Below, in pieces: positions 14,551 through 25,029 of a stretch of 64,000 nucleotides of DNA (position 1 is its first letter; each line of letters starts with the position of its first letter). Source of the stretch: Agathobaculum hominis (GTDB lineage Bacteria; Bacillota; Clostridia; Oscillospirales; Butyricicoccaceae); contig NZ_JACOPK010000008.1 of assembly GCF_014288055.1 (NCBI RefSeq), positions 1 through 64,000 of the forward strand. Reading direction: 5' to 3'. The translations under genes and the position numbers were made by a program. Below the pieces are notes generated by a model. That model saw only the letters and a list, made by a program, of their open reading frames with translations, was not told where the DNA came from and searched no databases.

Positions 14551-16106
14551 ACGCGGTGATCTATGCCCGATATTCGAGCGACAACCAGCGCGAAGAAAGT
14601 ATCGAGGGACAACTTCGAGAATGCAAAGCGTATTGCGAAAAGAACGATATAGCAATCGTCAGCAGCTACATTGATCGTGCGTTATCTGCCAAGACGGACA
14701 ACCGACCGGAATTTCAGCGGATGATAAAAGATAGCGCAAAGGGCGCGTTTGAACTGGTTGTCGTCTGGAAACTTGATCGTTTTTCGCGTAATCGCTATGA
14801 CAGTGCGAGATATAAACATATCTTGTCCAAGAATGGCATTAAGGTTGTTTCAGCGACCGAACAAATATCCAATAGTCCAGAGGGTATTATTCTTGAGTCG
14901 CTGCTGGAGGGCATGGCAGAATATTATAGTGCCGAACTGGCGGTAAAAGTACGGAGAGGTTTAACTGAAAATGCGCTGAAATGCAAATATAACGGCGGTA
15001 CGCTGACATATGGATATACCATAGATGCAGACCGTCATTATCAGATTGAGCCGGTTACTGCTGCTGTCGTGCAGGAGATTTTCGGTCGATATGCTAATGG
15101 GGAAACCATGCGGGCCATCCGTGACGATCTTATCCGGCGCGGCTTCACTAACGCACGCGGCAAGCCGATTGACCCGAACTTTATTCCCAATCTGCTGCAT
15201 AACCGTCGTTATATTGGTGAGTACCGCTATTGTGATGTTGCCATTCCGGGCGGCATACCTGCTATCGTGTCAGAGGAATTGTTCAATCGCGTACAGACTA
15301 TGCTTGCTAAAAATCGCAAAGCTACCGCGCGTTATAAAGCTACTGAGGAATATCTGCTCTCAACCAAGCTGTTTTGCGGCTCATGCGGCGGCATGATGGT
15401 AGGCGAAACCGGAACGGGCGGACATAATAAACAAGCATATCATTATTATCGTTGTTCAAACAGTAAGAAGCGGAAAACCTGCACGAGTACGCGAAAAACT
15501 ATCCGTAAGCAGCCAATAGAAGATTTCGTCGTTCAAGCCGTAATGGCGCATATCACAAATGACAGCTTTGTGCAGCACGTCACAGATCGTATCATGCTGG
15601 TTCAAACCGAGGAAAGTGCGATACTGCCGGTTTTGCGTCAACAGCTTGCTGAAACAGAACGCGGCATTGACAATATGCTGAACGCAATTCAGCAAGGTAT
15701 TATTACGGAGTCCACGCAACGACGCTTGCAGGAATTAGAAGATGCAAAAAAGCAAACAGAACTGCGTATTTTGCAGGAGCAGCTTCAAAATCCGGTTATT
15801 CCGCGCGAAGATATAACGCACTGGATTTACAAATTCCGAGAGTTGAATATGCGGAGTATGAAAGCACGCCGTCTTTTGATTAACAGCTTTGTTAATTCTG
15901 TAATCTTATACGAGGATAGAATATTGATCGTATTCAATTACAAAGATGGTGAAAAAACTATTAATTTTTCGGATTTGGCCGGTTCGGATATGGAGTGTGC
16001 TACCCCACCAGAAAGCACTCACTTTTGTGAGTGCTTTTCTTTTGCCGTATTGCAATCTGTTCTCGCACAGTTTTATCCCCAGACCTGTGTAAAACTTTCG
16101 GGATAA
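14547..16106 (+). CDS. int: Large serine recombinase (integrase) crossing the right att site
   Basis: Site-specific recombinase, 519 aa as integrated. The N-terminal resolvase domain has YARYSSDNQREESIEGQL with catalytic Ser10. A recombinase domain follows (around 160-260), then the zinc ribbon (CGSCGGMM...RCSNSKKRKTC) and a coiled coil (about 355-410). The core repeat falls in codons 486-489 in frame, so the last 30 codons and stop are chromosomal. In the excised circle, position 16013 would join 6322, and the frame would continue for 24 other codons to a TAA at 6394-6396, giving 513 aa. The tail lies beyond recognised domains and probably tolerates change. Confidence 0.93.
   Translation: MNAVIYARYSSDNQREESIEGQLRECKAYCEKNDIAIVSSYIDRALSAKTDNRPEFQRMIKDSAKGAFELVVVWKLDRFSRNRYDSARYKHILSKNGIKVVSATEQISNSPEGIILESLLEGMAEYYSAELAVKVRRGLTENALKCKYNGGTLTYGYTIDADRHYQIEPVTAAVVQEIFGRYANGETMRAIRDDLIRRGFTNARGKPIDPNFIPNLLHNRRYIGEYRYCDVAIPGGIPAIVSEELFNRVQTMLAKNRKATARYKATEEYLLSTKLFCGSCGGMMVGETGTGGHNKQAYHYYRCSNSKKRKTCTSTRKTIRKQPIEDFVVQAVMAHITNDSFVQHVTDRIMLVQTEESAILPVLRQQLAETERGIDNMLNAIQQGIITESTQRRLQELEDAKKQTELRILQEQLQNPVIPREDITHWIYKFRELNMRSMKARRLLINSFVNSVILYEDRILIVFNYKDGEKTINFSDLAGSDMECATPPESTHFCECFSFAVLQSVLAQFYPQTCVKLSG
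16002..16013. other. attR core (12-bp direct repeat)
   Basis: ACCCCACCAGAA within the integrase gene, identical to the end of tRNA-Val plus GAA. Chromosomal sequence resumes at 16014. Confidence 0.82.
16012..16037 (+). terminator. Displaced ancestral terminator of tRNA-Val
   Basis: An 11-bp stem AAAGCACTCAC / GTGAGTGCTTT with loop TTTT, followed by TCTTTT. In the uninterrupted chromosome it would begin immediately after the tRNA-Val CCA. It now lies inside the last codons of the integrase. Confidence 0.78.
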
Positions 16107-16128
16107 CCCGGCGCAGGAGCACAAAAAA

Positions 16129-16158
16129 CCGCCGCACAGTTTTTTCGCTGTGCGGCGG
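16129..16158 (-). terminator. secA terminator
   Basis: An 11-bp GC-rich stem CCGCCGCACAG / CTGTGCGGCGG (16129-16139 with 16148-16158), followed on the - strand by T6. Confidence 0.92.
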
Positions 16159-16166
16159 TGATTTTT

Positions 16167-18983
<2,817 letters not shown>

Positions 18984-19039
18984 TACTTGTATTCAGCCTT
19001 TCAAAAGGGCATAGCTGCCCCATTCGTTCATACGGGTTT

Positions 19040-19067
19040 ATTATACCACATTATAAAGGATAAACAA
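19040..19067 (-). promoter_or_regulatory. Putative secA promoter
   Basis: On the - strand TTGTTT (19067-19062), 16-nt spacer, TATAAT (19045-19040), about 55 nt upstream of the secA start. Confidence 0.6.
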
Positions 19068-19122
19068 ATAAATTTTTTGTGAACGGTTGAAATCTCCTCG
19101 AAATCCCCTCTTTTCGACCGAA

Positions 19123-19396
19123 AAAATCCCCTCGTCATGGACGAAGGGATAACAGTTCGCCGATAGAACTTGTTTTCACGCGGCCGCAGCCGCGCGGCAG
19201 CGCGCATAAAACAGCGTTTGCCGTGAAAACGCATAAAAACCGGGGGCGTGTACCTCGGTTTTTATACTTCTGGAGGGAGAAAGTTTCCGTATGGGAACTT
19301 TCGGACGACTCGTGTTCTGCGCAGTCAGAACACAGATTGTCGGAAAAACGAAGTTTTTCGACAGTCTAAAATCCCCTCGTCATGGACGAGGGGATA
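19123..19396 (-). repeat. Dispersed multi-hairpin repeat, copy A (after rny)
   Basis: The interior (19152-19367) is a chain of hairpins, including GCGTTT/AAACGC-type (19214-19232), AAAACCG/CGGTTTT (19236-19262), GAAAGTT/AACTTTC (19279-19302), GTGTTCTG/CAGAACAC (19312-19333) and a long stem at 19334-19367. It is flanked on both sides by a 29-bp terminator-like hairpin sequence (19123-19151 and 19368-19396, one mismatch). The same interior recurs at 40480-40700 and 62964-63142. Each copy lies just after the stop of a - strand gene. Family name and function are unknown to me. Confidence 0.85.
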
Positions 19397-19401
19397 AGAT
19401 C

Positions 19402-20946
19402 TTACTTTGCGTAGTCGATGGCGCGGGTCTCGCGGACCATGTTGACCTTGATCTGGCCGGGGTAATCCAGCTCGTTCTCGATCTTCTTGGCGATGTCGCG
19501 CGCGAGCAGAACCATTGCATCGTCGGATACCTTGTCCGGGTTGACGATGATGCGGATCTCGCGGCCTGCCTGGATCGCATACGAGCTCGAAACGCCCGGC
19601 GTTTCGTTTGCGATGCTTTCCAGCTTTTCCAGACGCTTGATGTAGTTCTCGACGTTCTCGCGGCGTGCGCCCGGACGGGCGGCGGAGATCGCGTCAGCCG
19701 CCTGAACCAGGCAGGCAACAACGGTCTTTGCCTCGACGTCGCCGTGATGCGCCTCGATGGCGTGAACGATCGCCGGGGATTCCTTGTACTTCTTGGCAAG
19801 GTCTACGCCGATCTGGACATGGCTGCCCTCGACCTCGTGGTCGATCGCCTTGCCGATGTCATGCAGCAGGCCTGCGCGGCGCGCCTGAACCGGGTCGAGA
19901 CCCAGCTCGCTCGCCATCATGCCGGCGATGTGCGCGACCTCGATGGAGTGCTGAAGGACATTCTGGCCGTAGCTCGTGCGGTAGCGCAGGCGGCCGAGGA
20001 TCTTGATCAGCTCGGGGTGGATGCCGTGGATGCCGGTCTCGAAGGTAGCGCGTTCGCCCTCGCTCTTGATGATCTGCTCGACCTCGCGGCGGGACTTTTC
20101 GACCATTTCCTCGATGCGTGCCGGATGGATGCGTCCGTCCACGATCAGCTTTTCGAGCGCCAGACGCGCAATCTCGCGGCGTACCGGGTCGAACGAGGAC
20201 AGGGTGATCGCCTCAGGTGTGTCGTCGATGATGAGGTCTACGCCGGTCAGCGTCTCGAGCGTGCGGATATTGCGGCCCTCGCGGCCGATGATGCGGCCCT
20301 TCATCTCATCATTGGGCAGCGGAACGACCGAGACGGTCGCCTCGGAAACGTGGTCTGCCGCGCAGCGCTGGATGGCAGTGGAGATGATCTCGCGGGCGGT
20401 CTGCTCGCTCTCATCCTTGAGCCGCTGGTTGATCTCGCGGACCTTGACGGCAGCGTCATGCTGCGCCTCGGCCTCGATCGAGTTGACGAGCATTTCGCGT
20501 GCTTCATCGCGCGTCATGCTCGCGATCTGTTCGAGCTTTTCTACCTGCTCGTCCTTGATGCGCTGGAGCTCGTTCTCCTTCTTCTGTACGGATTCCAGAT
20601 GACGGCTCAGCTCTTCGTTCTTGCGGTCGAGGGTGTCGCTCTTCTTGTCGAGCGCTTCCTCGCGCTGAATGAGACGGCGCTCGAGCTGCTGCGTCTCGTT
20701 GCGGCGCTCCTTCAGCTCGCGGTCTGCCTCGACGCGCTGACGATGGATCTCGTCCTTCGCCTCGAGCACGGACTCGCGCTTTTTGGTCTCACCGGCCTTG
20801 ATCGCCTCGTTGATGATGCGGGTCGCCTCGGTTTCAGCATCGCCGATCGCTTTTTCGGCAACGCTCTTGCGATAAAGAAAACCAATGACAACGCCCACAG
20901 CGAGACATACGATACCGGTGATGATCGGTATGATGATTTCGGTCAT
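19402..20946 (-). CDS. rny: Ribonuclease Y
   Basis: Membrane-anchored endoribonuclease that starts mRNA decay in Gram-positive bacteria. The 514-aa length is typical. An N-terminal membrane segment (about 4-22) is followed by a long charged coiled coil to about residue 205, a KH domain with GRIIGREGRNIRTLE, and an HD domain with LLHDIGKAIDHE. GGAGG lies about 8 nt before the ATG. The promoter is about 360 nt upstream with a terminator-like hairpin between, so expression may be attenuated. The terminator hairpin after the stop is duplicated around repeat copy A. Confidence 0.97.
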   Translation of the reverse strand: MTEIIIPIITGIVCLAVGVVIGFLYRKSVAEKAIGDAETEATRIINEAIKAGETKKRESVLEAKDEIHRQRVEADRELKERRNETQQLERRLIQREEALDKKSDTLDRKNEELSRHLESVQKKENELQRIKDEQVEKLEQIASMTRDEAREMLVNSIEAEAQHDAAVKVREINQRLKDESEQTAREIISTAIQRCAADHVSEATVSVVPLPNDEMKGRIIGREGRNIRTLETLTGVDLIIDDTPEAITLSSFDPVRREIARLALEKLIVDGRIHPARIEEMVEKSRREVEQIIKSEGERATFETGIHGIHPELIKILGRLRYRTSYGQNVLQHSIEVAHIAGMMASELGLDPVQARRAGLLHDIGKAIDHEVEGSHVQIGVDLAKKYKESPAIVHAIEAHHGDVEAKTVVACLVQAADAISAARPGARRENVENYIKRLEKLESIANETPGVSSSYAIQAGREIRIIVNPDKVSDDAMVLLARDIAKKIENELDYPGQIKVNMVRETRAIDYAK

Positions 20947-21213
20947 GTTAAGGTGTGTCCTCCTGTTGATAAGATAGGACAGCTCCTGCCTGTCGCAGCG
21001 ACGTTTTTGATAAATTTATATAAAATACGCTCTCTTCCACACGGTATCGGCTGTACCGGGGGGAACGGGAAGCGCAAGCTTATATTGTTCAGCAAAAATG
21101 CCGACCACAGCGGACCGGTGCTGTCGAGAAAATGCGTGTGGTGTCTCCGGACACCGAAACGAGCGTGCACCGCAGTATCAACCTATGCGGACACGCTGCA
21201 ATAATGCCCCCTG

Positions 21214-21279
21214 AAAAAAGCTGCACGCTGGCACTGTGCAGCCCGTAGGCGCCGCACCGGACGCCTCCGGCGCAGTGCC
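21214..21279 (-). promoter_or_regulatory. Attenuator-like structure in the rny leader
   Basis: On the - strand GCTGCAC-(9 nt)-GTGCAGC (21242-21236 with 21226-21220) followed by TTTTTT, an intrinsic terminator about 90 nt after the promoter start. Upstream GGCACTG (21279-21273) can pair with CAGTGCC (21236-21230) in the terminator loop, as a competing helix or pseudoknot. It yields a short RNA or controls read-through into rny. I matched no known riboswitch. Confidence 0.5.
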
Positions 21280-21307
21280 ATATCATATGAGTATTATTAT
21301 ACATCTA

Positions 21308-21336
21308 ATTGTAAAGCCTGTTCGTCAAACTGTCAA
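21308..21336 (-). promoter_or_regulatory. Promoter of the rny leader transcript
   Basis: On the - strand TTGACA (21336-21331), 17-nt spacer, TACAAT (21313-21308): near-consensus. The start lies about 355 nt before the rny ATG. Confidence 0.8.
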
Positions 21337-21397
21337 GAAAAACACGGCCTTCCCCCTGCGGATTTTGTCGTTTTTTGAAAACACGGCTCTTCCTGCC

Positions 21398-21426
21398 TTG
21401 AGAATAGCTGTGAAGTCTGCTATAAT
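21398..21426 (+). promoter_or_regulatory. prmC promoter
   Basis: TTGAGA (21398-21403), 17-nt spacer, TATAAT (21421-21426). Confidence 0.8.
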
Positions 21427-21501
21427 AATGGCTCAAAGAGCAGTAAAAGTCATCGGCTCCTGCTCCTGCGGAAAGAAAAACTGGTTTTCGGGGGTGCTCC
21501 T

Positions 21502-22383
21502 GTGGCAAAGACGATCAATGACGTATATCTTCAGCTGTTTCATCGGCTGCGCGACGGCGGCGACCCGCAGCCTTCGATGACCGCGCGCGAGCTGACGGCC
21601 GTGGCGTGTCATGCCGACCGCGCCCATACCGCCGCCTGGGCGCATTCCTATCTGGACAACGCGACGGTGGACTACGCGAACATCCTGTGCGACCGTGTGC
21701 TCGGCGGCGAGCCGCTCGCCTACATCCTCGGCGAATGGGACTTTTACGGACTGACCTTCCGCGTGGACAAGTCCGTGCTCATCCCGCGCGCGGATACGGA
21801 AAAGCTGTGCGAGCTGACCATCCAGCAGGCGAAGCCGCGCATTTCCCCGCGTATCCTCGACCTGTGCTGCGGCTCCGGCTGCATCGGCATCGCGGCGGCG
21901 CACGAGGTCGAGGACGCGCGCGTGCTCGCGGTCGACCTGTCGGACGGCGCGCTGCGCCTGACGCGCGAGAACGCACACCGGCTCGGCGTGAGCGGCCGTC
22001 TGCTCGCCATGAAGGCGGACGCGACCATGCCGCCCCCGGGCGGCGTCGGCCCGTTCGACATCATCGTTTCCAATCCGCCCTACATCACGCGCAGCGAAAT
22101 GGCGCAGCTCGACCACAGCGTCGCGGATTTCGAGCCGCACGAAGCGCTGTACGGCGGCGTGGACGGTCTGGACTTCTACCGCGCCATCTGCGAAAACTGG
22201 GGCGATACCCTCGCCCACGGCGGCATCCTTCTGTTCGAATGCGGCTGGAAGCAGGCTGATGCGGTCGCTGAGATCCTGCAAAAGTACGGTTTCTCCGACG
22301 TCTGCATCGAAAAAGATGACGCCGGCGTGCCGCGTATCGTCATCGGCCGCTCACCGCGCGAGGACGACGATCTGACAAAATAA
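21502..22383 (+). CDS. prmC: Release factor glutamine methyltransferase PrmC
   Basis: SAM-dependent enzyme that N5-methylates the GGQ glutamine of peptide release factors. It has 293 aa with an N-terminal helical domain, the SAM motif LDLCCGSGCIGIA (around 117) and the substrate motif NPPY (around 191). The start is GTG at 21502 following a G-rich site. It is the only gene between its promoter and terminator, and it is not next to prfA as in many Firmicutes. A target, prfB, is at the far end of the window. Confidence 0.95.
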   Translation: MAKTINDVYLQLFHRLRDGGDPQPSMTARELTAVACHADRAHTAAWAHSYLDNATVDYANILCDRVLGGEPLAYILGEWDFYGLTFRVDKSVLIPRADTEKLCELTIQQAKPRISPRILDLCCGSGCIGIAAAHEVEDARVLAVDLSDGALRLTRENAHRLGVSGRLLAMKADATMPPPGGVGPFDIIVSNPPYITRSEMAQLDHSVADFEPHEALYGGVDGLDFYRAICENWGDTLAHGGILLFECGWKQADAVAEILQKYGFSDVCIEKDDAGVPRIVIGRSPREDDDLTK

Positions 22384-22390
22384 CCTCTTA

Positions 22391-22420
22391 ACACTCCCTC
22401 ACCAGAGGGAGTGTAATTTT
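22391..22420 (+). terminator. prmC terminator
   Basis: A 10-bp stem ACACTCCCTC / GAGGGAGTGT (22391-22400 with 22405-22414), then AATTTTT. Confidence 0.88.
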
Positions 22421-22436
22421 TACCATTTTATTTTAT

Positions 22437-22487
22437 CGGACAAATGTTCGATTTTTTCTTGCGTTCCGTTCGGCATCCTGCTATAAT
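22437..22487 (+). promoter_or_regulatory. recA promoter with LexA (SOS) box
   Basis: CGGACAAATGTTCG (22437-22450) differs by little from the Gram-positive LexA consensus CGAACATATGTTCG. It is followed by TTGCGT (22459-22464), 17-nt spacer and TATAAT (22482-22487). LexA bound just upstream of the -35 would repress until DNA damage. Confidence 0.8.
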
Positions 22488-22547
22488 GGTCTTATCGAAA
22501 ACCGAGAGGGGTGCGCGCCCCTGTTTAACCATAGAGGAGGCTAATTT

Positions 22548-23717
22548 ATGGCTACGAAAAAGCAGCTTGAGCCGGTCGCACCGGCAGCGGACAAAAAGAA
22601 GGCGCTCGCCGCAGCGCTCAGCCAGATCGAAAAGCAGTTCGGCAAGGGCTCGGTCATGTGTCTGGGCGAAAACACCGGCATGACGGTCGAGCATATCCCG
22701 ACCGGCTCGATCGGCCTCGATCTCGCGCTCGGCATCGGCGGCCTGCCGCGCGGCCGTATCATCGAGATCTACGGACCCGAGTCCTCCGGCAAGACCACGG
22801 TCGCTCTGCACAGCGTGGCAGAGGCGCAGAAACTCGGCGGCACGGCGGCGTTCATCGACGCAGAGCACGCGCTCGACCCGGTCTACGCCAAGGCGCTCGG
22901 CGTTGACATCGACAGCCTTCTGGTTTCGCAGCCGGACACCGGCGAGCAGGGCCTCGACATCGCGGAGGCGCTCGTGCGCTCGGGCGCAGTCGACATCGTC
23001 GTTATCGACTCGGTCGCGGCGCTGACCCCCCGTGCCGAGATCGAGGGCGAAATGGGCGACTCCTTCGTCGGCCTGCACGCCCGCATGATGAGCCAGGCGA
23101 TGCGCAAGCTCGCCGGTTCGATCGCAAAGAGCCAGTGCGTCGCGATCTTCATCAACCAGCTGCGCGAAAAGGTCGGCGTCATCTACGGCAACCCGGAGGT
23201 CACGACCGGCGGCCGCGCCCTCAAGTTCTACGCCTCGGTCCGCATGGAGGTCCGCCGCATGGAGCACCTCAAAAACGGCACCGAGCTGATCGGCAGCCAT
23301 ACCCGTGTCAAGGTCGTCAAGAACAAGGTCGCGCCCCCCTTCAAGGAGGCCGAGTTCGACATTATGTACGGCGAGGGCATCTCGCGCACGAGCGAGCTGG
23401 TCGATCTCGGCGTCAAGTACGGTCTGGTCAACAAGTCGGGCGCCTGGTTCTCGATGGGCGATACCCGTCTGGGTCAGGGCCGCGACGCCGCCAAGCAGTA
23501 CTTCAAGGAGCATCCGGACATCGCGGACGAGGTACAGCGCGAGATCATGCTCAAGGTCGAGGAGGAGCGCTCCAAAAATTCCGCAGGCGCGGCTGTCAAG
23601 CTGTCCGAGAGCGTCGCGACCGCACCGGCAGAGAAGCCTGCCGCACCCAAGCCGTCGTCCGCCAAGGCGGTTTCGATCGACGCAGACGATTTTGACGACC
23701 TCGACGACGAAGAATGA
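22548..23717 (+). CDS. recA: Recombinase A
   Basis: DNA-strand exchange ATPase and SOS co-protease. 389 aa; Walker A GPESSGKT (76-83) and NQLREKVGVIYGNPEVTTGGRALKF (L2 region) are clear. The C-terminus is longer than in Bacillus, Ala/Pro/Lys-rich, and ends in a very acidic tail (DADDFDDLDDEE), which in RecA proteins tempers DNA binding. GGAGG lies 8 nt upstream. recX overlaps the stop by ATGA. Confidence 0.98.
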   Translation: MATKKQLEPVAPAADKKKALAAALSQIEKQFGKGSVMCLGENTGMTVEHIPTGSIGLDLALGIGGLPRGRIIEIYGPESSGKTTVALHSVAEAQKLGGTAAFIDAEHALDPVYAKALGVDIDSLLVSQPDTGEQGLDIAEALVRSGAVDIVVIDSVAALTPRAEIEGEMGDSFVGLHARMMSQAMRKLAGSIAKSQCVAIFINQLREKVGVIYGNPEVTTGGRALKFYASVRMEVRRMEHLKNGTELIGSHTRVKVVKNKVAPPFKEAEFDIMYGEGISRTSELVDLGVKYGLVNKSGAWFSMGDTRLGQGRDAAKQYFKEHPDIADEVQREIMLKVEEERSKNSAGAAVKLSESVATAPAEKPAAPKPSSAKAVSIDADDFDDLDDEE

Positions 23718-24181
23718 GCGAGGATAAATACCGCGCGGCGCTGGACGCCGCCGCAAAGCAGCTCTCCTGCCGTGCGCTGAGCACGAAAATGCTGCGCGGC
23801 AAGCTGCTCGCCAAGGGTCACGACGAGGAGGCCACGGATTACGCGCTCGCGTGGCTGACCGAGCGCAGCCTGCTCTCGGACGGGCAGTTCGCGGAGAGCG
23901 TCGTGCGCAGCTACGCCCGGCGCGGCTACGGCGCGGTGCGCATCCGTCAGGAGCTTTCCCGGCGCGGCATTTCACGCGAGGACGCGGACGCCGCGATGGA
24001 GCTTTTCTCCCCTGCCCTGCCGCAGATGCTTTCCTTGCTCGAAAAGCGGCTGCACGGCGACCTTTCCGACCGGAAGGAGGTCGACAAGGCGGTCGCCGCC
24101 CTGCAGCGGCGCGGCTTTTCGTGGAGCGACATCAAAAACGCTCTCGAGGAATACGGCGCATCTCTCGACATCGACGAATAA
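23714..24181 (+). CDS. recX: Regulatory protein RecX
   Basis: Binds RecA filaments and limits their activity. The 155-aa product contains three-helix repeats (LSTKMLRGKLLAKGHDEEATDYALAWL; YGAVRIRQELSRRGISREDADAAM). Its ATG overlaps the recA stop (23714-23717), so the two are translationally coupled and under the same SOS control. Confidence 0.93.
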   Translation: MSEDKYRAALDAAAKQLSCRALSTKMLRGKLLAKGHDEEATDYALAWLTERSLLSDGQFAESVVRSYARRGYGAVRIRQELSRRGISREDADAAMELFSPALPQMLSLLEKRLHGDLSDRKEVDKAVAALQRRGFSWSDIKNALEEYGASLDIDE

Positions 24182-24185
24182 TCTT

Positions 24186-24228
24186 CACCCCCTCCGCGCA
24201 CACTTTTGTGCGGAAGGGGTGATTTTTT
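24186..24228 (+). terminator. recAX terminator overlapping the next gene's start region
   Basis: CACCCCCTCCGCGCAC (24186-24201) pairs with GTGCGGAAGGGGTG (24208-24221, one bulge region), then ATTTTTT. The right arm contains the AAGGGG ribosome site and the T tract runs into the TTG start of the next gene. Confidence 0.7.
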
Positions 24229-24586
24229 GCGCAGAAATGCAAGACTTGCTGTGACAGGAGCGCTCGCCGGAGCGGCGAACGGCTTTTTCGGGGCAGGCGG
24301 CGGCCTGTTTCTCGTGCCGCTCTTCACGAAATGGTGCGGCATGGAGGAAAAGCAGGCCTTCGCGACCTCGGTCGCGGTGATTTTTCCGCTGTGCGCCCTG
24401 TCGGCGGCGGTGTATTATGTCCGGGGCGGCCTGCCGGTTTCGTCCTCGCTCGGCTATCTTCTGGGCGGCGCGGCAGGCGGCGTGCTCGCCGGACGCATCT
24501 TCGGGCGGCTGCGCACGCTGTGGCTGCGCCGTGCCTTCGCTCTGCTCATCCTGTACGGCGGCATCCGGGCTGTGCTGCTGCTGTGA
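24227..24586 (+). CDS. TSUP (TauE/SafE) permease, N-terminal half protein
   Basis: About 119 aa with four hydrophobic segments and GAANGFFGAGGGLFLVPLF, the repeat signature of the TSUP/DUF81 family, which exports or takes up sulfur compounds and organic anions. It is half the usual size; the partner half follows with a GTGA overlap. The TTG start at 24227 is seven bases after AAGGGG. A GTG at 24206 would lie inside the terminator stem. Substrate not inferable. Confidence 0.82.
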   Translation: MRRNARLAVTGALAGAANGFFGAGGGLFLVPLFTKWCGMEEKQAFATSVAVIFPLCALSAAVYYVRGGLPVSSSLGYLLGGAAGGVLAGRIFGRLRTLWLRRAFALLILYGGIRAVLLL

Positions 24587-25014
24587 GCGCGTTCGTAATC
24601 GGTCTGCTGACCGGCGTGCTGAGCGGCTGCGGCATCGGCGGCGGCTCGCTGCTGCTGCTCTGGCTGACGCTCGTGCAGGATATGCCGCAGTTTACCGCCG
24701 GGGGCATCAATCTGCTGTATTTCCTCGCCTGCGCCCCGGCCGCGCTCGTCTCTCACCTGAAAAACCATCTCATCGACCGCGGCGCGGTCAAATTCTGCGT
24801 GCCGTTCGGCGCGATGACCTCGCTCCTCGCCTCGTTTGCCGCCGCCGGGACGGACACCTCCCTGCTCCGGCGGCTGTTCGGCGTGCTGCTGCTCTATATC
24901 GGCGCAAAAGAATTGTTTACAAAACGGAAAAATCCGGGAACCGACCCGAAGCCTTCCTCGTCTAACCGGGTAACAAGAGAAAACCATGGCGGCTCTCCGC
25001 CGCGCAACCCGTGA
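24583..25014 (+). CDS. TSUP (TauE/SafE) permease, second half protein
   Basis: 143 aa with four hydrophobic segments and GLLTGVLSGCGIGGGSLLLLWLTL, the second TSUP repeat, then a polar Lys/Pro/Ser tail. The GTG at 24583 overlaps the stop of the first half, so both halves are made together and probably form one eight-segment transporter by pairing. This is a natural split, not a frameshift, because each half has complete repeats and its own start. Confidence 0.82.
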   Translation: MSAFVIGLLTGVLSGCGIGGGSLLLLWLTLVQDMPQFTAGGINLLYFLACAPAALVSHLKNHLIDRGAVKFCVPFGAMTSLLASFAAAGTDTSLLRRLFGVLLLYIGAKELFTKRKNPGTDPKPSSSNRVTRENHGGSPPRNP

Positions 25015-25029
25015 AACGAGGTGTCTGTT

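Larger units (their letters stand above)
6310..16013. mobile_element. Integrative (probably mobilizable) element inserted at tRNA-Val
   Basis: The 9.7-kb segment is bounded by ACCCCACCAGAA at 6310-6321 (end of tRNA-Val) and 16002-16013. Joining the two outer flanks recreates tRNA-Val followed at once by a T-rich hairpin terminator, the expected empty site. Inside are a serine integrase with its XRE partner, a CRESS-like Rep with an origin-like hairpin, an FtsK/TcpA-like ATPase, a restriction-modification pair, a DUF2971 gene and a SprT-like protease. No type IV secretion genes are present, so self-transfer is not supported; mobilization by a helper, or transfer of double-stranded DNA by the FtsK-like pump, are both possible. 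Serine integrases seldom use tRNA genes, which makes the site unusual. Confidence 0.88.

Noticed and set aside
24227..25014. Split TSUP genes as one gene broken by a frameshift
   Set aside because: Each half holds a full four-segment repeat, and the stop/start overlap GTGA is a standard coupling signal; paired half-size TSUP genes are known in Firmicutes.
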